Notes under the pieces: generated by a model
Database searches by the model: none
Told to the model about the DNA's origin: nothing
Seen by the model: only the letters and a program-made list of their open reading frames with translations
DNA from: an uncultured Muribaculaceae bacterium
GTDB taxonomy: Bacteria > Bacteroidota > Bacteroidia > Bacteroidales > Muribaculaceae
Reading direction: 5' to 3'
Assembly (NCBI GenBank): GCA_910579995.1
Contig: CAJTWH010000029.1
Coordinates: 1-37,832 of the forward strand
Length of the DNA: 37,832 nucleotides
Position numbers and translations under genes: made by a program
Shown here: positions 31,589-37,832 of the stretch, one piece after another
Layout: the number at the start of each line of letters is the position of its first letter
Numbering within the stretch: the stretch's first letter is position 1

Positions 31589-33853
31589 TTACTTTATCAT
31601 CACTTTTGATACTTTTCCACCCTGTCGCTTGATATAAAGGCCGGGCTGCAATTCACCGGCTTCTATCCTTATACCGTTGAGCTTGTAATATTCAACCGGA
31701 GAGTTGAAGTCGTATTCTGCTACGCTCTCAATTCCGGTGTTGTCGCTTATCCTTACTATGCAGTTTGAGGTGTGAGGTATGCCAAGGCCGTCGATTGCAG
31801 TGAATGATATTGTGGCCACTCCCGGCAGATGTGCGGTGACAACGCCGTCGTCAACCGACGCGATTTCAGAGTTTGTGCTTTCCCATGATTTCGATTCAAT
31901 GCTTATATCGTCATCTTTTTCTATTTCTGCAGAGACTGTAGCCTTTTCTTCAATCTTAAGATTAAGTTCGGTCTCGCTCAATATGATGTTGACTCTTCCA
32001 AATTCTATGAAATCAGAGAAATAATTCCATCCTGTTGCTTCCGAGTAGTCATCGAGTGTCCCGGCCGGGATATAGACTTTGCTATCTTGAGGTACACCTC
32101 CAAAAGCGTTGTTGCTATATAGGATAGGCGGAGTGGTGGGCAATAGCCATAATTTTGTCAGATTCGTGCAGTTGATGAAAGCACCGACTCCAATATTTTC
32201 AACACCGCTCGGTATTATAATTGAAGTCAAAGACGTGCACATTGAAAATGCAAAATTACCTATGGCTGTTAGTGATTGCGGTAAGGCTATAGATGTCAAG
32301 GCTCCACAACGTTGGAATGAATTGTTGCCTATTGAAGTTATAGAGTTTGGTAAATCTATTGACTTTAGTGAACTGCAGTAGGCGAAGGCACATTGATTTA
32401 TCATAGTCAAAGATGATGATAATGTGACCGAAACCAAGTTGGTACAATTGGAAAAGCAGTAATCACCTATAGAGATTACCGAATTTGGTAATGTAAGGCT
32501 TGTCAGTCCGGGGCAATTTCCGAATGTCCAGACTCCAATATTTTTCACACTGTTTGGTATTGTCAGGGATTTCAAGTCCTTGCAGTTTTGGAAGGCGTAG
32601 TCTGCGATTACGGTAACATTGTCAGGGATTATAAACTCACCGATAGCTTTTTTATTGGGGACTGCCAACAATGTGTTTCCGTCGGCACTGAAGAGGATAC
32701 CATTGATTGATGATAATATTTTACTATCTTGATCTACTGAAATGTTTTCAAGGTTGTCACAACCGCTAAATACTCCATTTCCAAATGACGATATTGAAGC
32801 CGGCAAATTAACTGTTGTAAAGCCACAACCGGCGAAGGCGCCGCTCTCAATTGTTGTCACTGAATTAGGAATACTGATTGATGTAAGAGAGTTGCAACCA
32901 TAGAAGGCATTTTCCCCGATTGTTGTCACTGAAATTGGTATGTCGAAAGATGTAAGTACGCTGCAACGAGAGAACGCAGATTCTTCGATTGTCGTAACTG
33001 AATTCGGGATGTCGACAGATGTAAGTGCACTGCAATCAGAAAATGCGGATTTTCCGATTGTTGTCACGGATTGCGGTATGTTGATTGATGACAATGAATT
33101 ACATGAATAAAAAGTCCTTTCTTTGATTGTGCTCAAGGAGTTGGGCAAAGTAACGGTTCTAAGCTGATAGCAACTGTTGAAAGCATTTTTGCCTATTGTG
33201 GTTACAGTATTGGGTATATCGATAGCTGTAAGCGTTTCACAATTGGCAAAAGAATAATTACCTATGGTTGCCAAAGAGTTGGATAATATTATTGCTGTAA
33301 GTTTGCTGCAATCAAAGAATGTGGAGTCTCCAATGGCTGTTACGGAGTTGGGAAGACTGAGGGATTCTATAATGCTTTTTTTGAATGATTGTTTTGCAAG
33401 AGTCGTTAGAGTTGCAGGAAAATCATTGGCTTCTTTTTTCTTCCATGGGAATAGTACGAGTGTATCTTGATTGCAATTGTAGAGTGCGCCGTCGTATGAC
33501 GAAAACGTCTTATTGCCCTCTTCAACATAAATAGCATCAAGGTTTGCCATCCCAAATCCGTCTTCGGCAATTTTGGAGATTGTTGCTGCGATTGTCACAG
33601 ATTTTACAGCAGAAGCCGTAATGCTGATTGTTCCAATACTTGTCACTGTATATTCTACCGAGCCGTTTGAGACGGTGGATGGAATCACCAACGAAGCATT
33701 GGTTGCTGTACTTTTGGTGAATTCAACCGTGTGCTCGGTTTCTGAGGTGACTGTGAAGGTCATTTTGTCGACCTTGAAAGTGTCGCCAATAGCCGCGGAA
33801 GCCCCGAAATAGATAAGGAGGCTCGCCGCCGCAAGGAGTAAAGATTTTTTCAT
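31589..33853 (-). CDS. BspA-like leucine-rich-repeat surface protein
   Basis: A 754-aa secreted protein. The start is set at 33853 (MKKSLLLAAASLLIYF, a signal peptide) and not at an upstream in-frame ATG at 33940, whose extra 29 residues are non-hydrophobic and lie in the structured leader. About 20 LRR_5 repeats follow (pattern IPNSVTTIGxxAFxxCxxLTS), interrupted once near residue 390-430 by SINGILFSADGNTLLAVPNKK. Then come a Big_2-like Ig domain (about 620-700) and a T9SS-like tail (VEYYKLNGIRI … LQPGLYIKR … VSKVMIK). BspA relatives bind host proteins or other bacteria. The many near-identical repeat units could recombine. Confidence 0.92.
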   Translation of the reverse strand: MKKSLLLAAASLLIYFGASAAIGDTFKVDKMTFTVTSETEHTVEFTKSTATNASLVIPSTVSNGSVEYTVTSIGTISITASAVKSVTIAATISKIAEDGFGMANLDAIYVEEGNKTFSSYDGALYNCNQDTLVLFPWKKKEANDFPATLTTLAKQSFKKSIIESLSLPNSVTAIGDSTFFDCSKLTAIILSNSLATIGNYSFANCETLTAIDIPNTVTTIGKNAFNSCYQLRTVTLPNSLSTIKERTFYSCNSLSSINIPQSVTTIGKSAFSDCSALTSVDIPNSVTTIEESAFSRCSVLTSFDIPISVTTIGENAFYGCNSLTSISIPNSVTTIESGAFAGCGFTTVNLPASISSFGNGVFSGCDNLENISVDQDSKILSSINGILFSADGNTLLAVPNKKAIGEFIIPDNVTVIADYAFQNCKDLKSLTIPNSVKNIGVWTFGNCPGLTSLTLPNSVISIGDYCFSNCTNLVSVTLSSSLTMINQCAFAYCSSLKSIDLPNSITSIGNNSFQRCGALTSIALPQSLTAIGNFAFSMCTSLTSIIIPSGVENIGVGAFINCTNLTKLWLLPTTPPILYSNNAFGGVPQDSKVYIPAGTLDDYSEATGWNYFSDFIEFGRVNIILSETELNLKIEEKATVSAEIEKDDDISIESKSWESTNSEIASVDDGVVTAHLPGVATISFTAIDGLGIPHTSNCIVRISDNTGIESVAEYDFNSPVEYYKLNGIRIEAGELQPGLYIKRQGGKVSKVMIK

Positions 33854-34264
33854 GGGTTGATTGGATTTGCTGCAACGGCTCTCTGTATCAGCTGATTTGT
33901 TATAATGTTGATAAACGAAAACGTGAGAGCCAATACTCATTGCCCGTTCCTACTATCTGAGGCCTTCGCATTGCCCATCTCGGTTGGAACGGGCAACGGA
34001 TGCAGAGGCCTCACGTAAATACGTATATAAGTTCCGGAACGGTGCTCGCGCACCGCTTTCACGGAGAAAAGTCTATACATATCCACATAAGCCGCTTACC
34101 GTTGCCTCATCCTTGACCGAGATTGAAAGTTGCGAAGTTTCAGATAGTCAAGAAAAAAGCTGTTAAGTAAACGCTTTTCGTATGTCGTAAGCCAAGGCTC
34201 ATCACCTCGGCGATATTAATTGCACCCGCCCCCTGAACCCACATCGGGCCTCTGCGGGCGATTT
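33854..34264 (-). promoter_or_regulatory. Long structured leader of the BspA-like gene
   Basis: No gene is seen in these roughly 410 nt. Read on the minus strand from the promoter at 34271-34302, the leader holds several stems. One is a hairpin at 34191-34211. Another is CGGTGC-GCGA-GCACCG (34055-34040), with a GNRA tetraloop. Near the gene there are two interleaved stems: TTGCCCGTTCC/GGAACGGGCAA (33940-33950 with 33986-33996) and GAGGCCT/AGGCCTC (33959-33965 with 34006-34012). TTGCCC at 33971-33976 can compete for the same partner. The order allows an H-type pseudoknot or alternative folds. I could not match it to a known riboswitch. Confidence 0.55.
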
Positions 34265-34270
34265 GCACTG

Positions 34271-34302
34271 CAAAAGTAATTAAACTTTTTTATTATTACA
34301 AA
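34271..34302 (-). promoter_or_regulatory. Promoter of the BspA-like gene, TTTG-N20-TACTTTTG
   Basis: TTTG at 34299-34302 and TACTTTTG at 34271-34278 on the minus strand, 20 nt apart. The same form as the ilvA promoter. Confidence 0.7.
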
Positions 34303-34419
34303 TTTACATGAATGTTAACTCTAAAAAATCTGATAATAGAGTTTAATTTGTTCCTATAGTGCTTGATTCTCAGTCATTTAATGTTTTGTGTATAATATAC
34401 CAATTATTGTCTACATATT

Positions 34420-35320
34420 TCAATCTACCCGGACCTTTTTTCGGTTGATGATATATAATCCTTTGTTGAGCGAGCTGATGGCTTGTAATTCACTTTCGTA
34501 GACTCCTATTGTATTATGAAGAAGCGGGCCATGCTCTCAACGTCAAGATATTTTTCCCACTCGGTAGATGACTTGTCTGATGAGTATATGGCATTGTTTA
34601 TCGATTTGAATTCGGTTGTAAGCCATTGCTGTTGGGCAGTTGATAAATCCTCGGGTGAATGATATCGGAGTCTGAGATTCCATTGGCTACATTCAGGAAT
34701 AGTAATCTGACAATCGTCAATATAATTGTCAACCTCTACAAGCCAGCCATGGGGTATTATAGCCGGGTCTGTTTCTTGGTCTTTCTGCTCGTAGATATTT
34801 ACACGGTTTTTATCAATGCGGATAGTTTCGGTCAAGAAGTATAATCCGATATAATCACCGTTGAGCACTACCTCGACAGGGCGGAAGCCGGGAGTCCATG
34901 CCATGTGCATGAGCTTGCCTAATTGTAGACCTGCAACAGTGTTTTCTGATGGTTTCAATAGTGCAAAGTGCTTGTTCTCAGGCATACCTGACACCGATGT
35001 ATTCTTGGCAAACTTTATTTTGTAAGGCTTCTTATCGCTTTTCCATGAAGAATGTCCTCGCCCACGTATTTGCAAGGGGAGTGGTTCTGCTTCCGACCCG
35101 AGGGCTTCGTATTCAGTGCGCTCCAAAGGGTCAAGCCAATATTTCCCGTCGAGATACACTGTCTTTGATGTTATGGGCGTGCGGTTATCAGTCTCAATAT
35201 ACATCACCGGCAGTGTGCCTGATATGGTTGGGATGTTGACTGTAATTGTTCACCGCCATAAACTACATCGGCAAACGATACAGAGAACAATAATGTTGTT
35301 ATTATTTTCAATATATTCAT
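34420..35320 (-). pseudogene. Decayed CotH-family surface protein gene
   Basis: Parts of one gene lie in three frames. A signal peptide starts at 35320 (MNILKIITTLLFSVSFADVV) and its frame stops near 35204. A CotH-kinase-like region follows in a second frame (34506-35207): SGTLPVMYIETDN, LQIRGRGHSSWKSDKKPYKI, LLKPSENTVAG and LNGDYIGLYFLTETIRI. It stops right after DVESMARFFIIQ, where intact members continue into the catalytic Asp/Asn part. A type IX tail (GVYESELQ … NKGLYIINRKKVRVD) follows directly in the third frame, ending at 34420. This suggests a frameshift near the start and an internal deletion that fused the truncated CotH domain to the tail. Sequencing error could explain one shift but not the missing middle. 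Confidence 0.8.
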
Positions 35321-35414
35321 ATTACCCGGTAGACTTGCGTTTATGCACATCTTCGTTGTAAAGTTCGGGAAATCTTGCAACATAATCAAAGATTCGCAGT
35401 AAAATCAGCATAAT

Positions 35415-35447
35415 AAAAAAGCGACATCGCCGTGGGGTAATGTCGCT
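35415..35447 (-). terminator. Terminator of the GH105-DUF4861 operon
   Basis: On the minus strand AGCGACAT (35447-35440) pairs with ATGTCGCT (35427-35420), followed by six T (35420-35415). Confidence 0.85.
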
Positions 35448-35467
35448 TTCTTCGAAAGAATGGTAAG

Positions 35468-36355
35468 CTATTTTTGTTTTTTCATGTAGTCAAACCATTG
35501 TTTGGAAGTCTTGAAGCCGTCTTTCTCGCGGTCGCCGCAGGCTATCACGCGGTATCTGATCTCGCCGTTGGCGTCGGGCTTGACAAATACCAGATAGTTG
35601 AGATCGTCTTCTTTGACTTTAACAAGGTTTGCGGGGTCTACAACAATGCCGAGACCTACGGTCTCAACCAACTCGGGATGGCCTTTGTCGGGCACATTGC
35701 GACCCCAAGAGGCACCTACACCATTGGGCTGGATGAAGCCCTCGTTGTCGCTCTCGAGTTTCTGTATACCGGTGCAGAATACGTCGCCGGGCTGATTGCC
35801 TTCGAGCTTGACAGTGACAAAGAGATCGCGGCTGTCGGGGGCTACGCTGTAGCGCTGGGTCATCTGTATCGGATGGCCGTTGTAGAGCCAGTCTTTGTCA
35901 ACCACTTCTATAGTGTGGTCATCGACAACTGTCTGGGTGCGCGCAGCCACGGTATCGATCGTGACGGGAGCTCCGTTCTGATAGCCGCGGAATGAGCCGG
36001 CGGCAATAGATTTGCCGGCCCAAAGCACATCGCAACCATAGCCTTGCTCCATCTGCTCGGGTGTGGTATAGAAACCGGTCACGTCGAGCTCGAGCTGCGG
36101 TTTGGCTTTTACATACAGGTCGAGGCTCTGGCGGTGGTCCATATACACACGATAAGCTACCCACGGGTTCTCTATCACCGCGCCGTGGCCATAGATGGCG
36201 TCGTAGGCTGCGAGCCAGTCGCTGTTGCCCGGGAATGTGACAGTGGTGATTCGTGGATGGCGCTCATGGCTGTCGTGCACTTTGATATATGCATCAGTCT
36301 GAGCTGACGCACATATCAAAGTAGCACTTGTTAGAAGAGCAAATATCAATCTCAT
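35468..36355 (-). CDS. DUF4861-family secreted protein
   Basis: A 295-aa protein with a signal peptide (…LLTSATLICASAQ). Its Trp- and Gly-rich beta-sandwich-like sequence matches what I recall of DUF4861, a family found in pectin and rhamnogalacturonan utilisation loci: NPWVAYRVYMDHRQSLDLY, YGCDVLWAGKSIAAGSF and QKLESDNEGFI. It is a putative glycan-active enzyme; no catalytic residue is established that I can cite. The start is set at ATG 36355, 2 nt after the GH105 stop codon; a TTG at 36361 overlapping that stop is the alternative. It is the last gene before a strong terminator. Confidence 0.82.
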   Translation of the reverse strand: MRLIFALLTSATLICASAQTDAYIKVHDSHERHPRITTVTFPGNSDWLAAYDAIYGHGAVIENPWVAYRVYMDHRQSLDLYVKAKPQLELDVTGFYTTPEQMEQGYGCDVLWAGKSIAAGSFRGYQNGAPVTIDTVAARTQTVVDDHTIEVVDKDWLYNGHPIQMTQRYSVAPDSRDLFVTVKLEGNQPGDVFCTGIQKLESDNEGFIQPNGVGASWGRNVPDKGHPELVETVGLGIVVDPANLVKVKEDDLNYLVFVKPDANGEIRYRVIACGDREKDGFKTSKQWFDYMKKQK

Positions 36356-36357
36356 GA

Positions 36358-37722
36358 TCAATGACGGATTTCAAGAGCCTTGCCGTTTTCATCAAGGCTG
36401 AAGAGCGGCATTGTGGCTTCGGGGTCTACCTTGTAGTAGTGAACGGCGCTGTCGTTGACGTAAGGATAGTAGGTGTTGAGAAGCTTGATCATCTCGGCGC
36501 CGGCCCATATTGCGGGGCCGTAGCCGTGAGCGGCTTTCACACTTACAGGACGGTAGGCATAGTAAGCGGGTTCGAAGCCCATGCCGGTTCCTACGCATAC
36601 ATCCTCAACCTCGCCCTTGGCATTGATTTTCGATGATACTGCTTCCCATGCGAGCTGAGCCACGGGGCCGTAGGTGGTGGCGTCGAGCCAACCCTCGTTG
36701 ATACCGTGGGCAAGAGCGTATGCGAAGATAGCGGTAGCCGAAGTCTCATTGTATGTCTCGGGACGGTCAAGCAGCTGGTGCCAGAAACCGTCGATACCCT
36801 GCAGCTCGGCGAGGCCGGCGGCATGTTTGCGGTAGATATCAAGGATTTCTGCACGCTTGGGATGATTTTCGGGCAGGAAGTCGAGCAACTGGCACATGGT
36901 AAGGATAGCCCAGCCGTTGGCACGGCCCCAAGCCATTGAAGGCTGAGAACCGGCGCCCTCTACATAGCCGTGGCGGAAGATATTCTTCTCGGGCATCCAC
37001 ATGCGCTTGAAGAAGCCGGTGGCTATGTTGGCAGCCTCGTCGATCTGTTTGGGGTCGTTGGCATATTGGCTGCGGACTGCCATCGACGGAAGAGCCATAA
37101 ACATATCGTCGAGCCATACTGCATTGTAGTGCGGACGGTTACGGGCGATAGTGCCGTCGGGGAGGTGTACGGGTGTCTCTTCAACGATTTTCCAATACTG
37201 CTCGATATAGGGAGCGATATTGAGAGTGCTGTCGGCCATTGCGGCGCGCATCCATGCGCCTGCCATAGCGCCGGCGTCGTCAAGGGTGAGAGGGTTCTTC
37301 ACCTGACGCAATTGGCCGTCTTCGTTGATGTCGCCCTGAAAGTTGTCGGCCTCACGGGCAAGGAAGCCTATGCGGTCGCTCACATAGTCGGAGTAGCGCT
37401 TGTCGCCGGTGATGGCTGCGGCGTCGAGAAGTGCGTCGTACATCACGCCCCATTCATAGCTGGTGAGGCGATAGGTGCCTTGATTCACTTTGCCGTCGGT
37501 CATCTTGGCCGGGGTAACGGCGTCGATGTAGGCAAATACGCGGTCGATATCGGCCTTTACCGTATCTGCCGACAGTTTGCCGTAGGGTGTCTTGTAGTCA
37601 GGCTGCAGAAGGTGGAGCGGGGTAGTGGAGTCGTTGATCTCGACTTCCTCTGCCGCGTCCTGCTTCTGCGCGCATGAGGCAAGAGCCAGCGCTGCAAGGC
37701 CTATAAGATAATACTTGCTCAT
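36358..37722 (-). CDS. GH105-type unsaturated rhamnogalacturonyl hydrolase, lipoprotein
   Basis: A 454-aa lipoprotein (lipobox LASC, Cys17) with the alpha6/alpha6-barrel sequence of glycoside hydrolase families 88/105. Visible blocks are LTLDDAGAMAGAWMRA with the catalytic Asp region, NAVWLDDMFMALPSMA, WGRANGWAILTMCQLLDF, GFWHQLLDRPETYNETSATA and VGTGMGFEPAYYAYRPVS. It removes unsaturated galacturonyl residues left by pectate or rhamnogalacturonan lyases. It precedes the DUF4861 gene by 2 nt and follows, by about 9 nt, a gene that runs off the right edge. Confidence 0.93.
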   Translation of the reverse strand: MSKYYLIGLAALALASCAQKQDAAEEVEINDSTTPLHLLQPDYKTPYGKLSADTVKADIDRVFAYIDAVTPAKMTDGKVNQGTYRLTSYEWGVMYDALLDAAAITGDKRYSDYVSDRIGFLAREADNFQGDINEDGQLRQVKNPLTLDDAGAMAGAWMRAAMADSTLNIAPYIEQYWKIVEETPVHLPDGTIARNRPHYNAVWLDDMFMALPSMAVRSQYANDPKQIDEAANIATGFFKRMWMPEKNIFRHGYVEGAGSQPSMAWGRANGWAILTMCQLLDFLPENHPKRAEILDIYRKHAAGLAELQGIDGFWHQLLDRPETYNETSATAIFAYALAHGINEGWLDATTYGPVAQLAWEAVSSKINAKGEVEDVCVGTGMGFEPAYYAYRPVSVKAAHGYGPAIWAGAEMIKLLNTYYPYVNDSAVHYYKVDPEATMPLFSLDENGKALEIRH

Positions 37723-37731
37723 CGTAAGTAA

Positions 37732-37832
37732 TTATTTGGGCAGGTGGAAAACTGTGGATATTTCGGTCATCTGCTCGTCGGACATGCCGTCGGGTACGAA
37801 GCCCATCGAGCGGGCGCACATGTAGATGTTGG
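37732..37832 (-). CDS. C-terminal end of an unknown gene (partial)
   Basis: Reading from the right edge, 32 codons are open on the minus strand and end at TAA (37732-37734): NIYMCARSMGFVPDGMSDEQ, then MTEISTVFHLPK. The codon use resembles its neighbours and it stops 9 nt before the GH105 gene. It is therefore very probably the upstream member of the same operon, but too little is visible to name it. Confidence 0.6.
   Translation of the reverse strand, partial: NIYMCARSMGFVPDGMSDEQMTEISTVFHLPK

Noticed and set aside
31589..33853. CRISPR-like array in the repeated region of the BspA-like gene
   Set aside because: The repeats are coding LRR units in one open frame without constant repeats or unique spacers.
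34506..35207. Intact small CotH protein starting MMYIETD
   Set aside because: It lacks a signal peptide and half of the domain, while the missing signal peptide and tail lie next to it in other frames.

Overview
The window looks like a chromosomal segment of a gut Bacteroidales bacterium, most likely a Muribaculaceae relative. The reasons are: promoters of the Bacteroidetes form TTTG-N19/20-TAnnTTTG, weak Shine-Dalgarno sequences, secreted proteins ending in a type IX-secretion-like tail (…GLYI…GKV…), a BspA-type leucine-rich-repeat protein, a HU-SPOR fusion, and glycan genes (GH13, GH105, DUF4861). No taxonomic search was possible. Most genes lie on the minus strand and are ordinary core or accessory metabolism. 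No insertion sequence, integrase, CRISPR array or complete tRNA/rRNA gene was recognised.

Layout: 1-1250, two small unknown genes behind one strong promoter, sharing a duplicated 24-nt leader. 1371-3361, an ECF sigma factor, a membrane anti-sigma-like protein and a secreted protein in one operon. 3442-4659, a double GNAT protein and a GlsB/YeaQ-like membrane protein. 4725-8395, an M16 zinc protease and a CpsB-type PHP phosphatase. 8601-11545, threonine ammonia-lyase, a papain-like C1 peptidase and a SPOR lipoprotein, tightly packed. 11651-14720, a secreted unknown, a HU-SPOR membrane protein and a Ca/Na antiporter. 14808-18616, an alpha-glucan operon (small tail-only secreted protein, type I pullulanase, alpha-amylase) behind a textbook promoter. 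18691-21105, a ClC channel, an eIF1/SUI1-like factor, a lipoprotein and a small membrane protein. 21291-23330, a KdsD-like SIS isomerase, a PfkB-like protein lacking its catalytic Asp, and RibH.

The most unusual stretch is 23460-28856. It starts with a strong promoter and a roughly 225-nt rod-shaped RNA with an intrinsic terminator, a 6S-like candidate. A two-gene restriction-modification-like system follows: a 351-aa methylase-like protein without NPPY, then a 1315-aa protein combining a GIY-YIG-type nuclease, an SF2 helicase, an N6-adenine methylase (NPPY) and a target-recognition region. The presumed recognition region carries a perfect 22-bp palindrome and a 15-bp in-frame tandem repeat that could vary in copy number.

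28991-31459 holds hisS and lrgAB, the latter preceded by a 39-bp palindrome, a -7 box and an intrinsic terminator. 31589-34302 holds a BspA-like surface protein with a roughly 410-nt structured leader containing interleaved stems. 34420-35320 is a decayed CotH-family gene spread over three frames. 35468-37832 is a pectin/rhamnogalacturonan-type GH105-DUF4861 operon that runs off the right edge.
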